64,000 nt of DNA from Pseudoclavibacter helvolus (GCF_014191305.1 NZ_JACHWJ010000001.1:1116001-1180000), one strand, 5' to 3'; positions 26,371 to 35,492 are shown, counted from the first letter of the stretch. Program-made: numbers and translations. Notes: generated by a model from the sequence alone, not told the origin.

Positions 26371-26726
26371 CGGCGGTCCTCCTCGGGCCAGAGGTGTCGG
26401 AGCGGGCGGGCTGTCGGGAACGAGCCAACAGGTTTCCGGGCGCTGGTCGTGTCACCGGTCAGGCTCCGTAGGCCGTCTCGCTCCTGCGCGGAGAACCACG
26501 AGGCGACCTCGCGGTATCCGACTCGGGCCGAGCCCAGCCCCTGGTTCGCGATGCGCCGCGGGGCGGCCGTCACTGCCTCGCGAGCTGCCCCGAGCAGAAT
26601 CTCGACTGCCGCGGCCTTCGCTTCACCCTCGAGAAGGTCGATGCCGGGGGCGATGGAGCGCGCGTACACGAGCACGACTCGTGCAGTGCCCTGGGGAATG
26701 CCCGAGAGATCGTCGCTGCTCAGCAC
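26367..26726 (-). CDS. Head-tail adaptor protein
   Basis: The upstream in-frame ATG would add an Arg-only stretch that is out-of-frame sequence of the neighbour, so the GTG at 26726 (VLSSDDLSGIPQG) with AGGGGG upstream was chosen. The 119-residue product is mainly helical, as for gp6/gp15-type adaptors binding the portal. Call based on order and fold character. Confidence 0.6.
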   Translation of the reverse strand: MLSSDDLSGIPQGTARVVLVYARSIAPGIDLLEGEAKAAAVEILLGAAREAVTAAPRRIANQGLGSARVGYREVASWFSAQERDGLRSLTGDTTSARKPVGSFPTARPLRHLWPEEDRR

Positions 26727-26742
26727 TCCATCACCCCCTTCA

Positions 26743-27075
26743 TCATTTCGAGCCCGGAGCTGACTTCGACGCCGGGGACGCCTTCGCGGCCGGGGTCGGA
26801 GCCTCCGCGGCAGCCGCATCAGTGGCCGCCTGCTCGACTGCGGCAGCCTGCGCGTCCGCGGCGGCCTGCTCGGCGGCGGCCTGGTCCTCGGTGGGCTCGT
26901 CGTAGACCTCCTCGACGAGCCCGACCGAGATGGCGTGTTCCACGCTCTCGTCCGTGAACGCTTCGAGCGGGATGGGTGCGCCTCGGTACAGGTAGCGTTC
27001 GGAGGCGTCCTTCGTGACGAGCACGACGGCGGCTCCGGACACGATGTGTCCCGTCAGCTTCTTGCGGGCACCCAT
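26743..27075 (-). CDS. Ala-rich protein of the head module
   Basis: The 110-residue product has a structured N-terminal half (KKLTGHIVSGAAVVLVTKDA, YLYRGAPIPLEAFTDESVEH) and a C-terminal half made almost entirely of Ala, Glu, Gln, Ser and Lys. Similar proteins follow the capsid gene in actinophages; the role is not known. It overlaps the capsid stop. Confidence 0.6.
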   Translation of the reverse strand: MGARKKLTGHIVSGAAVVLVTKDASERYLYRGAPIPLEAFTDESVEHAISVGLVEEVYDEPTEDQAAAEQAAADAQAAAVEQAATDAAAAEAPTPAAKASPASKSAPGSK

Positions 27076-27992
27076 CAGAGGCCCGTGTTCGTGAGGCCGA
27101 CGCCCGCGAGCGGGTCGGTGACGACGGGCACGGTGACGCGGCGGGCGCGAACCTCGTACTTGTCGTCCTTGTGGCGCTCGGACTTGGTCTCGACCCCGGT
27201 TGCTCCGGCGCTCGAGTATCCGGGCGAGCCGAGCTTCTCGTCGGCCATACCGCCGAGCTGCTCGCGGTCCACGAGGAGCGGGGTGCTCGACGTGTAGAAC
27301 GGCGAGGTGACCCAGTTGAAGCCGAGCGCGTCGACGGGCAGGTTGCCGGTGATGGCGACGTTGCCCTGCTCGCGTGGGAGCGCCTTGTCGTCCATGAGCA
27401 TGCCGACGAGCTTCGCGTACTGTGCGGGCTTGAGGACGACCGTGTCGAGGTTGAGGCCGGTGCCGAGGTCCTGGCGGGTGGTGGCGATCGTGTAGAGCGC
27501 TTCAACCGCCTTGCCTGCGGTCGTCCACGCGGCGGGTGATGCGAAGGTCGAGGTGATCTTCGACGAGACGACGGCCATGGCCGTCGAGTCCACGTGACGG
27601 ATGACGGTGTTGGCGAGGCGCTGCAGGCCCTTGTTGACGACCGAGATGCCCTGGCGAGCGATGCGCTCGTCGGTGATGTCAGTCTCGAGGCCCCACTTGA
27701 CAGTCTTGGCTGCGGCCATCTCGCCGAGCGTCATGACCGTCTTCGGGTACTCGGCACCAGGGGCGACGGCCTCAGGTGCGTCGGCGGCGAAGATTTCCTC
27801 GCCGGTCTCGTAGTAGACGCCGCCTCCGGCCGCGGAGAATCGGCCCGTGAGCAGGTAGTCCGCAATGAAGCGCATCTTCGTGATGTCCGCGATGCGCTTC
27901 GCGATGATGTTTGGGTTCTGCAGCAGGAGGTGAATCTGCTGAGTGGTGAGCGTCCCCTCGGGGCGCGCCACCGGGTAGGTGTACGAAGGCAT
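27075..27992 (-). CDS. Major capsid protein (HK97-fold type)
   Basis: The 305-residue product has the N-arm TLTTQQIHLLLQNPNIIAKR, an E-loop-like region (EYPKTVMTLGEMAAAKTVKW), the long spine helix region and a C-terminal strand set ending KYEVRARRVTVPVVTDPLAG. Length and order after the protease and decoration protein agree with an HK97-fold shell protein. It is expected to be the most abundant virion protein. Confidence 0.85.
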   Translation of the reverse strand: MPSYTYPVARPEGTLTTQQIHLLLQNPNIIAKRIADITKMRFIADYLLTGRFSAAGGGVYYETGEEIFAADAPEAVAPGAEYPKTVMTLGEMAAAKTVKWGLETDITDERIARQGISVVNKGLQRLANTVIRHVDSTAMAVVSSKITSTFASPAAWTTAGKAVEALYTIATTRQDLGTGLNLDTVVLKPAQYAKLVGMLMDDKALPREQGNVAITGNLPVDALGFNWVTSPFYTSSTPLLVDREQLGGMADEKLGSPGYSSAGATGVETKSERHKDDKYEVRARRVTVPVVTDPLAGVGLTNTGL

Positions 27993-28001
27993 CCGGGTCT
28001 C

Positions 28002-28367
28002 CTAGATGAACAGGACGTCGATGACGTCGTCGACGGCGGTCGCTGCTTCGAGGGCGAGGCCGATGGGGTTGGTGGTGGCTCCGATGGTCTGGACCTTGCC
28101 CGCGGTTGCGGACGAGACCTTGGCTCCGGCGGCGATCGCGGCGCTTGCCGTGAGCTGCTGCACACCCTGCGCGCGGGTGTAGACGGTGACCTGTTCGCCG
28201 ATGGGCGCGTCGAATCCGGCGACGCCCACGACGGCAGCGGAGTCGGCTCCGGCCGGTCCGACGGTGCGGTTGCCGGTGACCGCGACCAGGCGTCCGCCGA
28301 TGACGTCGGCAGACGCGGTGAACGTGACCGCGCCGCCCGGCTTGAACTTGGGAAGGTAGTCGGCCAT
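28002..28367 (-). CDS. Capsid decoration protein
   Basis: The 121-residue beta-rich protein (PKFKPGGAVTFTASADVIGG, VAVTGNRTVGPAGADSAAVV) matches the DUF2190-like/lambda gpD-like cement class that stabilises the shell. It lies between the maturation protease and the major capsid gene. Confidence 0.7.
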   Translation of the reverse strand: MADYLPKFKPGGAVTFTASADVIGGRLVAVTGNRTVGPAGADSAAVVGVAGFDAPIGEQVTVYTRAQGVQQLTASAAIAAGAKVSSATAGKVQTIGATTNPIGLALEAATAVDDVIDVLFI

Positions 28368-28369
28368 GG

Positions 28370-29554
28370 TCAGTTCTCCTTCGTTGCCCGGCCGGCAGCT
28401 TCGAAGAGCTGGTCAGCTTCGGTGGTGGTCTCGTCGGTGTGGCCGAGCTCGGCGACCGGGAGCATCGTGTTCTTCGGCAGCGACGCGATGAGCGTCTTGG
28501 CGGTGTCCTCGTTCTGCTCGAGGCTCGCGAGCCAGGAAGCGCGCGACGCTGGGGCGATGCGGCCCTCTTGGATGGCCGTCGCGAGGATGCCCTCGCGGCG
28601 CTGTCGCGTCTGCTCGTCGAGAGCGGTGCGGCCAGCCTGCGCATCCGACTGCAGCTGCGCGAGCACCTCGGAGTCGATGAGCGTCGTTCCGGCGGGTGCT
28701 GCCGCGGATGCGCTCTCGTCGGTGGTCTCGTCAACCTGCTCGTCGAGGGCCTCGTCGAGGGCGTCGAGGATCTCCTCGTCGGTTGCCTCGGTGTCGGTGA
28801 CACCGAGCCGGTCGCGGAGCCCTTCCTTCAGGGTTTCGTAGGTCATTTCTGAACCTTCCGTGGTTGTGTCGCTCGGCTCGGTTGCCGTAGCTACGTGGGT
28901 GGTGGGTGGAGCGGGAGCGTGGGCGCGGCCCGCGTGAGCGAACTTCGAGAGGTCGAAGTTCGCCTTGGAAGCGGGCGCGTCGGCCCACTCGTCTGCCAGA
29001 CCCGCGGTGACGGCTTCCTCAGCCGTGTACCAGGTCTCTGCCTGCATCAGGGCCCGCCATTCTTCGCGCGTCCCGCCCGCTCGAGCCGCGTAGGTGTCGG
29101 CGTAGGAGTCGGAGAGTTTGTGCAGGGCCTTCGCGGTGTCGTCCATCGTTTGCGCGTTCCCGTAGGCCATGCCCGAGGCGTCGTGAATCATCAGCTCGGC
29201 GCCGCGGTTCATCGTGATGTGGTCGCCCGCCATCGCGATCAGTGACGCGGCGGACGCGGCGAGCCCGTCGACGGTGACCTCGACGCGCGCCTTGTGACGA
29301 CGCAGCGAGTTCATGATGGCGATGCCATCCCATGCGGAGCCGCCGGGCGAGTTGACGTACAGGTTGATCGTCTCGACGTCGAGCGCGTCGATCTGCTGAG
29401 CGAACGCCTTGGCGCCGAGGCCGTATCCCCAGTACTCGCCGATCTCTTCGTAGATGTAGACGTCGGCCGCGGAGATTTCCTGCTCCTCGGTATCGGCTTT
29501 CGCTTGGATGCGGAACCAGGGTCGGTCCTCGCGGCCGGGGGCCTTGGCGGTCAT
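28370..29554 (-). CDS. ClpP-like prohead maturation protease with scaffold tail
   Basis: The ATG at 29554 overlaps the portal stop. The N-terminal half (about residues 1-215) is a ClpP/S14-type serine protease: INLYVNSPGGSAWDGIAI holds the oxyanion region, GLAASAASLIAMAG the catalytic Ser, and LMIHDASG the catalytic His. The C-terminal part (about 240-394) is acidic and helical and probably acts as a scaffold before self-cleavage. It processes the capsid during prohead maturation. Confidence 0.85.
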   Translation of the reverse strand: MTAKAPGREDRPWFRIQAKADTEEQEISAADVYIYEEIGEYWGYGLGAKAFAQQIDALDVETINLYVNSPGGSAWDGIAIMNSLRRHKARVEVTVDGLAASAASLIAMAGDHITMNRGAELMIHDASGMAYGNAQTMDDTAKALHKLSDSYADTYAARAGGTREEWRALMQAETWYTAEEAVTAGLADEWADAPASKANFDLSKFAHAGRAHAPAPPTTHVATATEPSDTTTEGSEMTYETLKEGLRDRLGVTDTEATDEEILDALDEALDEQVDETTDESASAAAPAGTTLIDSEVLAQLQSDAQAGRTALDEQTRQRREGILATAIQEGRIAPASRASWLASLEQNEDTAKTLIASLPKNTMLPVAELGHTDETTTEADQLFEAAGRATKEN

Positions 29555-30831
29555 GCTGCTCCTGCTCTCGTCTCGGGTGCGCGGGCCGGTGGTTCGCGTC
29601 GGGTGGCGCTGTCCTTGACTGGCAGCTGGTAGCGCGTGCGCATGTACGCCTCGAGCGCTTCGTCTGGCTCGATCGCACCGCATTCGATGAGCTGCTTGAC
29701 GGCCTCTGCCGTCGCGGGCTGCTCGTCACCAATCGCTGATGCGACCAGGCGGGGCGCTGGCTCTGCCGGACCCCAGTTCGCATCGACGAGGTCTTCGACG
29801 ACGTGTTGCTGGGTGACGTCGGCGACGCTCTTCGCGACCGCGTTGAGTGAGTCGGTGAAGAAGTTCGCGAAGGTCGATCCGAGCGCCCACGATCCCGTTT
29901 CGGTGCCGAGGTTAAGGAAGTGGGCGAGCACTGCGCGAGCGATCTGCTCGTCGTGGTATCGGATGGGCTTGTCCGTGTCTGGCAGGTCGCCGGTCACGCC
30001 CATCAGTTCGAGCTTCGATCCGGCGGGGATCGCAGCTCCGGCCGCTTCTCCTGCTCGGAAGTTCGTGACGAGCTCGAGTCCGGCTTCCTTCTCCGACTCT
30101 TCCCATGCCTTGTGTTCTTCGGGCTCCGCTCCGTCGGGCACGGGAGCTCCCGTATAGACGGGCACGCCGAGGCCGTTGCGCTCCACAGTGAGTGCCTGAG
30201 CGCGCAGCATCCGGTCCTTGAGGAGCCAGTTCTTGTAGGCGGTGCGCAGCAGGCTGTTGCCCACCCAGTTCGCGCCCTCGCGCTCGTTGACATACACGAC
30301 CAGGCGATCGACCGTCATGCGCGCGCCCCGGGTGTCGAGGCCGTACTGCTCCACGGCCACGAGACCGCCGTCGGGTGCCACGTCGAACTTCGCGATGGTG
30401 CGAGGCGGGCGCCATGCGAGCTTGCGGAGGTGCGCGACGCCGTCTTCCACGCGGTAGACCTGCTCGAACACCGAGTGCCCGAACACGAGCTGGGTGAGCG
30501 CGAGGCGGAGGTGGTCGTCCCACGAGAACCGATCGCGGGTGCGGAGTGGCGCAGTCGGCGGGCGCCCCTTGACGTCGAGGCCTAGGTCGGTCGCGACGAG
30601 GTCGACGACTTCGTCCCGGGCTCCGGCGGGGTCGATGGTCCAAGATGTCGACCGGATCGGCATCATGACGGCGCGCAGCACGGACCCGACCTGCGAGTCT
30701 TCGCGGCGCATCTTGTCGTACACCTCGAGCGAGAGCGGCCAGCGCAGTGCGGGGTTGGTCTCGACGAGGTCGGCTCCGAGCGCGCCCCAGCCCGCGAGTG
30801 ATCCGCCGCTCTGGTAGCCAATTTCGGTCAA
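29551..30831 (-). CDS. Portal protein (DUF935/Mu gp29-like)
   Basis: The portal forms the dodecameric DNA gate. A TTG at 30831 preceded by GAGGAGG is the best start (TEIGYQSGGSLAGWG); the upstream ATG in this frame lies inside the terminase gene. Conserved parts include LRAVMMPIRSTSWTIDPAGA, WRPPRTIAKFDVAPDGG and AVLAHFLNLGTETGSWALGS. The 426-residue length fits the family. It follows the large terminase directly. Confidence 0.85.
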   Translation of the reverse strand: MTEIGYQSGGSLAGWGALGADLVETNPALRWPLSLEVYDKMRREDSQVGSVLRAVMMPIRSTSWTIDPAGARDEVVDLVATDLGLDVKGRPPTAPLRTRDRFSWDDHLRLALTQLVFGHSVFEQVYRVEDGVAHLRKLAWRPPRTIAKFDVAPDGGLVAVEQYGLDTRGARMTVDRLVVYVNEREGANWVGNSLLRTAYKNWLLKDRMLRAQALTVERNGLGVPVYTGAPVPDGAEPEEHKAWEESEKEAGLELVTNFRAGEAAGAAIPAGSKLELMGVTGDLPDTDKPIRYHDEQIARAVLAHFLNLGTETGSWALGSTFANFFTDSLNAVAKSVADVTQQHVVEDLVDANWGPAEPAPRLVASAIGDEQPATAEAVKQLIECGAIEPDEALEAYMRTRYQLPVKDSATRREPPARAPETRAGAA

Positions 30832-30842
30832 AGGGCACCTCC

Positions 30843-32450
30843 TCAGAACTGGGTCGTCGCGAGGTTGTCCTCGGACGGGGCGACCTCGGCGCGCGCGACA
30901 GCGGCAGCCTTCGGTGGGGGCGGTGGGGTGTCTTTCTTGGGTGCGGCTTCGGATTTGAGCACGCCCCAGTGAGCCCACGTGACGGCTTGCGCCTGCGTCA
31001 CGGGCTTCGTTGGGTCAGATTGCTCCCATGTGACGCCCGCGCGTCCGATGTTGCGCGTTGTCGCGAGTTGCAGGGAGAGGGTGACCTCTTCCTGAGGGCG
31101 ATGCGGGACGAGTCCGGCGTTCGAGTACTCGAGGAACAACGAATGCGCAGCAGCGATCTCGTCGAGGTTCATCGGCAGATACTTGACCTTGGCTTCGTCG
31201 AGGGCGGAGAGCACAGCCGCAGCGTTCTTCGGGTCGACGACGACGAGCGCGTTGCCGAGCTCGGCCTTCAGCGCCTTGACGTCGCCTGCCACCCAGCGTG
31301 TGCCAGCGGCTGTCTTGTGGTGCTCAACAGCGATGGACTCGGAGTCAATACGCACGGCCTTGCCGATCGTGGCGTAGCCGCCACCGCGGCCGAGCGCGAG
31401 AGCGATCACGGCGCCATCGCCGACGACTCCGGCGTCCTCTCGCGCGTGCCTCTTCCAGACCTCGAGGTCGAGCTCGGGCAGCTTCTCAGCGGTCTCTTCC
31501 TCGTGGCCCGGCCAGATCGAGAGCCGTTGCCGCGCGAACGCTTCAGGGCTGGTCTGGCCCATGCGGTCCCAGTCGTCCTGCACGGTCTTCCACGCGAGGC
31601 GGATGCCGAGTCCCGGGTTTCCCTCGCGCCACACCTGCGGGTCCCCGAGGTTGATGAGCTTCGCGAGCTTCGGATCGTCGGACCCGACCGGGGTGTGTTC
31701 GATCCATCCCGTGCGGTCGAAGCCGCCCAGGCGGCCGCGATCGCGCAGACCCTCGAAATACTCGCCGTCCTGGTCTTCCTTCGGAACGGTGCCCGTGAAG
31801 AGGACCTGCTTGTTCGGGCTCGCGTCCGTCGTCGGAAGGAGCGCCTCGAGGATCGTGAGCGGCGAGTGCTGGGCCTCGTCGACGATGAGCACGTCGAACG
31901 ACATGCCGACGCCGGCCGCTCCGGTGCGAGTGAAGAACACGAGGCGGTTGCCGTTGCTGAGCTCGATCGCCCAATTGCCGTTCCCAGTGGATATGCCCGT
32001 GACGCCCTGCGCGGTCTGCTTGCCGCCGCCCACGAGCTGCGCGCGGAGGATCGGCGAGGCCAGGATCGCGCGGCGAGCTCGGCGGAACGCCTCGCGAGCG
32101 GTCGGCCCCTCGTGTGCGGTGTGCCCGATGAGCTTGGGGGCGCCGTCCTCGCGCGGCCACAGGAACAGGTGCGCGATTTCGTACGGCAGGAGGATGTTGC
32201 CCTTGCCCTGCTGGCGCGAGACGAGGATCCCGAACTCGGTGGCCGCCCACTGCTCATCGTCGTCGATTGACGTGATGGCCTCGAGCGCGCCTTCCTGCCA
32301 TTCGTCGCAGCGAACGCCAGCGAGGTCGCAGAGGTCGAGGACGTCGTCGAGGAGCGTGTCGACGCGACTAAGCGGAAGCGTCCTGACCCGGGGCTCTTGC
32401 AGCCCGAGCAGCTGCTCGCGCGGCGCGGGCTTCGCTGAGCTGCTCGGCAA
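30843..32450 (-). CDS. Terminase large subunit
   Basis: The ATP-driven packaging motor. The N-terminal ATPase has a Walker A-like SRQQGKGNI and Walker B VLIVDEAQH; the C-terminal nuclease domain has acidic positions including VVVDPKNAAAVL. The TTG start at 32450 has AGGAG eight bases upstream, giving an 83-nt overlap with the small subunit gene. The product is 535 residues, a normal size. Confidence 0.92.
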   Translation of the reverse strand: MPSSSAKPAPREQLLGLQEPRVRTLPLSRVDTLLDDVLDLCDLAGVRCDEWQEGALEAITSIDDDEQWAATEFGILVSRQQGKGNILLPYEIAHLFLWPREDGAPKLIGHTAHEGPTAREAFRRARRAILASPILRAQLVGGGKQTAQGVTGISTGNGNWAIELSNGNRLVFFTRTGAAGVGMSFDVLIVDEAQHSPLTILEALLPTTDASPNKQVLFTGTVPKEDQDGEYFEGLRDRGRLGGFDRTGWIEHTPVGSDDPKLAKLINLGDPQVWREGNPGLGIRLAWKTVQDDWDRMGQTSPEAFARQRLSIWPGHEEETAEKLPELDLEVWKRHAREDAGVVGDGAVIALALGRGGGYATIGKAVRIDSESIAVEHHKTAAGTRWVAGDVKALKAELGNALVVVDPKNAAAVLSALDEAKVKYLPMNLDEIAAAHSLFLEYSNAGLVPHRPQEEVTLSLQLATTRNIGRAGVTWEQSDPTKPVTQAQAVTWAHWGVLKSEAAPKKDTPPPPPKAAAVARAEVAPSEDNLATTQF

Positions 32451-32796
32451 GGCTCTTCTCCTTCGGCACGTCGGCGTCGGTTTGCGATGCCTCGACTGCC
32501 GAGCGGAACTCGCGAGCGATCGGTGCGAGCTTCGTGGGGTCCTTTTCAGCGACCGTCTTGAACGCAGTGCGGAGTGTGTCGACGATGAGCTTCATGTCGT
32601 CGCCCTCGGGTTGCTCAGCGACAGTCTCCGGCTCGCTCGGCGGCGTGAACGTCGGCGATGCGTCGGCCGGCGAGCGGCGAGCGGCGCGACGTTCGGCGGC
32701 GTGCGCTTCCCGGCAAGCGTCGTCGATGGGTTCCTTGTTGCGGAGGTGGCGACGGTAGGCCGAATCCGTGCCGCAGGGGGCCTTGGGGCGTCCCAT
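32368..32796 (-). CDS. Terminase small subunit
   Basis: The ATG at 32796 gives a 142-residue product. The N-terminus (MGRPKAPCGTDSAYRRHLRN then DDACREAHAAERRAARR) is an HTH/zinc-like segment common in actinophage proteins beside terminase; the C-terminal half is helical with an Ala/Arg-rich end. Small subunits bind the packaging start site. Immediate overlap with the large subunit supports the call. Confidence 0.7.
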   Translation of the reverse strand: MGRPKAPCGTDSAYRRHLRNKEPIDDACREAHAAERRAARRSPADASPTFTPPSEPETVAEQPEGDDMKLIVDTLRTAFKTVAEKDPTKLAPIAREFRSAVEASQTDADVPKEKSLAEQLSEARAARAAARAARAPGQDASA

Positions 32797-32899
32797 CACC
32801 CCACCCCCTCGCAATTCCCCCACATTCCGGAAATTACACACGGAGAGAAGCGCCAGGTGGCGGCGGGAAGCTGGCAGCGAATGAAGGTTTCTGGATTTT

Positions 32900-33151
32900 T
32901 TAGCGACGTGGGTGAATTGCGACCGCGGCGTTCGCCGTCGACGTCGCAAGACACGGCCTGACCTCTTGCATGAGGTACGTCGTGTGCTCCTCAGCGATGC
33001 TGCCGAGGACGAGGATGGAGTCGGCCATGATCCCGCGCGCAGCGTGCGGCGAGCGAGGCGTGACGATGGCGACGGGTTCGATCCCGACTGCCTTCGCTCG
33101 TAGCCGACCGACGAGCTGCGAAGGTGCGATGACTACTACTCGATCGCTCAT
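32900..33151 (-). CDS. Small phage protein of unknown function
   Basis: GGAGG precedes the ATG at 33151. The 83-residue product alternates hydrophobic strands and loops (VVVIAPSQLVGRLRAKAVGI, MADSILVLGSIAEE), a small alpha/beta arrangement. It is coupled to the HNH gene by an ATGA overlap. Function unknown. Confidence 0.6.
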   Translation of the reverse strand: MSDRVVVIAPSQLVGRLRAKAVGIEPVAIVTPRSPHAARGIMADSILVLGSIAEEHTTYLMQEVRPCLATSTANAAVAIHPRR

Positions 33152-33450
33152 GTCGCCTCCCATATCTCGGCTGCTGCGTGGTTGCTCTTGCGTGAGTTGC
33201 AGCGGCGGTGCATCGGGACAAGGAAGCCGAGGAGCTTGCCGCCGTTGTCGAGCGCCTCGTCGTGGTCCGCGGTGAAGCTCATCGCGTCCGTGGCCGGGAG
33301 GTCAGCGTCGATCTGCTCGCCGCACCCCCACCCCGAAGGGGAGGCATACCCGCAGGGCAGCTGCTCCCGCTTCGTGCGGCGCTTGAGGGCGGCCTGCTTA
33401 CGCCGGAACGCTCGGTGGCCGACGCCGTCTCTGACCGGGTGTGAGCCCAT
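33148..33450 (-). CDS. HNH endonuclease next to terminase
   Basis: The 100-residue protein has paired Cys (LPCGYASPSGWGCGEQ), then FTADHDEALDNGGK and MHRRCNSRKSN, which are the His, Asn and His-type positions of an HNH nuclease. In many cos-type siphoviruses an HNH protein beside terminase is needed for end cleavage. GAGGTGAGCT precedes the ATG. Confidence 0.85.
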   Translation of the reverse strand: MGSHPVRDGVGHRAFRRKQAALKRRTKREQLPCGYASPSGWGCGEQIDADLPATDAMSFTADHDEALDNGGKLLGFLVPMHRRCNSRKSNHAAAEIWEAT

Positions 33451-33483
33451 AGCTCACCTCCTCGATCGCAGGCCGGGAACGCA

Positions 33484-33517
33484 GAAGACCCCCGGCCGTT
33501 GGGCCGAGGGTCTTCGC
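33484..33517 (-). terminator. Terminator between early and late operons
   Basis: A hairpin with GAAGACCC/GGGTCTTC outer arms and a GGCC inner stem lies between the HTH gene (early side) and the HNH gene (late side). It probably ends early transcription or acts as a late antitermination point. Confidence 0.55.
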
Positions 33518-33567
33518 ACAGTCATCGCTCGGGAGCATCCTAATACGAAAGTGTCCAGAACCGGGGA

Positions 33568-34410
33568 TTAAAAGGCCGTCGCGGCGCGCTGCTCCTCCTT
33601 CCGCTTCGCGAGCCGCTTCCCCGCGCCGAGCTCCGCGTGGCGGACGTTGCCCGCACGAGGGGCCTGCCCAGGCACGTCGAGGTCGCGCAGGGCACTGAGT
33701 CGCCGCACCTCGAGGTCCCCGCCAGCGATCCAAGCCTCGATCGTCGACTTGCTCCGACCGATGCGCCGGCCCAGCTCGCTCAGCGTCACCCACTCCTGCG
33801 GCTGGTACACCCGCGAACACGACTGGCAGAGCGCCTGGCCGGGCACGAGCGGGTCGGCCAGCACGTCGCGCGCTCCGCAGTTCGCACACTCGCGCGGGCG
33901 CTGGCGCGTCGGCTGGCGGCTTTCGAGTGGCCAGCGGACCGCGGGCTTGCCGAACCAGTCGTGCACGTTCTCGACCCACGACTCGAACGCCTGGTGATCG
34001 AGGATGTCGACCCACCACGTTTCGAGGCGGTTCGCGAGGGTCTGCGCCCAGACAGTGATGGTGTCGATGCCGTTCGGCTCGGTCACGACGATCGCGGGGC
34101 CGGTCACCTCGCCGTTTGCGGTCCGGCGCACCATGTAGTCGAAGCGTTCCCACTCAGGGCGCTCGAGCTTCTCGGACCAGTACGAGACTGAGTTGTGTAG
34201 CTCACGGAACACCGCGTCCAAGTCGTCGAGCGGTGCTCCGCGCAGCGGCAAGCGCCGAACCTCGGCCGCCACAGGCTGACCATCACGAGGAGCCGCGGAC
34301 GGCAGCGTGAGGGCCGCGAGGTGACCGCAGAGCTCCGGCATCGCCTTGACCATCGCGAGAGCGTACCCGGGCGTGCGGTACTGCTCCTCGCGAGTCATGC
34401 GCTCAATCAC
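33568..34410 (-). CDS. Zinc-ribbon and helix-turn-helix DNA-binding protein
   Basis: The GTG start at 34410 follows AAGGACAAGC. The 280-residue protein has a helical N-terminal half, a zinc ribbon (CANCGARDV then CQSCSRVY, about residues 174-196) and a C-terminal HTH (WVTLSELGRRIGRSKSTIEAW). It is the last early gene before the packaging module, so it could regulate late genes. That role is inference from position. Confidence 0.65.
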   Translation of the reverse strand: MIERMTREEQYRTPGYALAMVKAMPELCGHLAALTLPSAAPRDGQPVAAEVRRLPLRGAPLDDLDAVFRELHNSVSYWSEKLERPEWERFDYMVRRTANGEVTGPAIVVTEPNGIDTITVWAQTLANRLETWWVDILDHQAFESWVENVHDWFGKPAVRWPLESRQPTRQRPRECANCGARDVLADPLVPGQALCQSCSRVYQPQEWVTLSELGRRIGRSKSTIEAWIAGGDLEVRRLSALRDLDVPGQAPRAGNVRHAELGAGKRLAKRKEEQRAATAF

Positions 34411-34558
34411 GCTTGTCCTTCCTGGTGCTCGAGAAGACCTCGGGCGTCGCCCGATACTTCGCCTCGACCGACTTCTGGATCGTCTGCATAACCAGCGCGA
34501 TCACGATCAGTGCAAAGAACGCCACGACCACCGTGAACGCAACCCATTCCCACGTCAT
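34403..34558 (-). CDS. 51-residue single-pass membrane protein
   Basis: The ATG at 34558 overlaps the upstream stop and the TGA at 34403 overlaps the next start. The product has one N-terminal membrane helix (WVAFTVVVAFFALIVIALVM) and a charged tail. Both overlaps and a good helix support a real gene. Function unknown; superinfection exclusion is one idea. Confidence 0.7.
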   Translation of the reverse strand: MTWEWVAFTVVVAFFALIVIALVMQTIQKSVEAKYRATPEVFSSTRKDKRD

Positions 34559-34896
34559 GCCTCTACCTCGATTCCCAGCGCCTGGAGCGCCGCTCGAAGC
34601 GCAGCCGACCGGCCACGCCCATTGTTTGCCCGGTACACGCCCCGAGCGACGTCGAACGCCTCGACCGACACCACACGAGGCTCGGCCTCAATCCGCGAGC
34701 GCTCAGCACGACGAACAGCTTCATCGTGATCGGTGAGCCATTCACGCATCCGCTCGGCGGCTTCCCTGGCCTCGCCCGGCGTCAGACACACCCGGCCACC
34801 CTTCTGCGTCAAGTGCGCCGAGATCTCGCCGAGCTTTCCAACCCGCACCGCCGAACGGATGGCCTCCGCGAGCGAGACAGTTGTTGCCTCACACAT
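34555..34896 (-). CDS. Phage early protein, helical, unknown function
   Basis: The start was set at ATG 34896 (MCEATTVSLAEAIRSAVRVG). The 113-residue product is helical and charged, with EAREAAERMREWLTDHDEAV in the middle. It overlaps genes at both ends. No family recognised. Confidence 0.6.
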   Translation of the reverse strand: MCEATTVSLAEAIRSAVRVGKLGEISAHLTQKGGRVCLTPGEAREAAERMREWLTDHDEAVRRAERSRIEAEPRVVSVEAFDVARGVYRANNGRGRSAALRAALQALGIEVEA

Positions 34897-35131
34897 GAGA
34901 AACCTCGCCAATGCTGGTGCCGTCTTCATCCCATGCCGGAACGAACGCGACCTCGGCATCGGGCTTCTCGCCCCGAGCGATGGACCATCCATCACGCTCG
35001 AAGTCGTAGCTGATGCGCAGGTCATCCGCCGCCCTCACGTCGTACAAGCTCACCGCGACCGACGAACCGTTGCCGTCTACACGCGGATACCAGAGCGCCC
35101 CGTCTTGCGTCTGCATCGGGGCCTCAGCCAC
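34889..35131 (-). CDS. Small acidic phage early protein
   Basis: The 80-residue product (MAEAPMQTQDGALWYPRVDG, then RISYDFERDGWSIARGEKPD) is acidic and probably beta-rich. It is translationally linked to its neighbours. Function unknown. Confidence 0.6.
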   Translation of the reverse strand: MAEAPMQTQDGALWYPRVDGNGSSVAVSLYDVRAADDLRISYDFERDGWSIARGEKPDAEVAFVPAWDEDGTSIGEVSHV

Positions 35132-35492
35132 GGTGGGACCTCCTCATTGCGTCGAGAACTGCGGCTGGCGACGGCGACCAGAGCACACGCACAGGCACGA
35201 GCTCGCGGCGCTCAGCCACCTGAGCGACGACAAGCGACCTGACCGGGAGCGGCACGACAGCGGGCGGATCATCGAGACGAACCGTCCACGAGAACGGCTC
35301 ACCCCGAATCGCCGCCAGCGCACTCGCCACGTCACCAGGCCCAGCCTCACGCCCCTCACGCCACCCGGCCCTGAAGCCGCTCTCGTACCCCGACAAGATG
35401 CTCGGGAACAACACTCGATCCGCTAGCGACTCCGGCGACGACAGCACCTTGTGAGCCACCATCGAACGCATGACCTCGTCGCCCTCAGCCAC
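35124..35492 (-). CDS. Phage early protein of unknown function
   Basis: GGGAGGTGTCCC precedes the GTG at 35492. The 122-residue protein has a helical N-terminal part (DEVMRSMVAHKVL, GYESGFRAGWREGREAGPGD) and a beta-like C-terminal part (EPFSWTVRLDDPPAVVPLPV). It overlaps the previous stop. No family recognised. Confidence 0.6.
   Translation of the reverse strand: MAEGDEVMRSMVAHKVLSSPESLADRVLFPSILSGYESGFRAGWREGREAGPGDVASALAAIRGEPFSWTVRLDDPPAVVPLPVRSLVVAQVAERRELVPVRVLWSPSPAAVLDAMRRSHRG

Noticed and set aside
27594-28841. 415-codon plus-strand frame across capsid and protease genes
   Set aside because: It lies antisense to well-supported capsid, decoration and protease genes and shows no domain.
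30747-32961. 507- and 466-codon plus-strand frames across terminase
   Set aside because: Antisense to a terminase with clear Walker motifs; composition is shadow-like.
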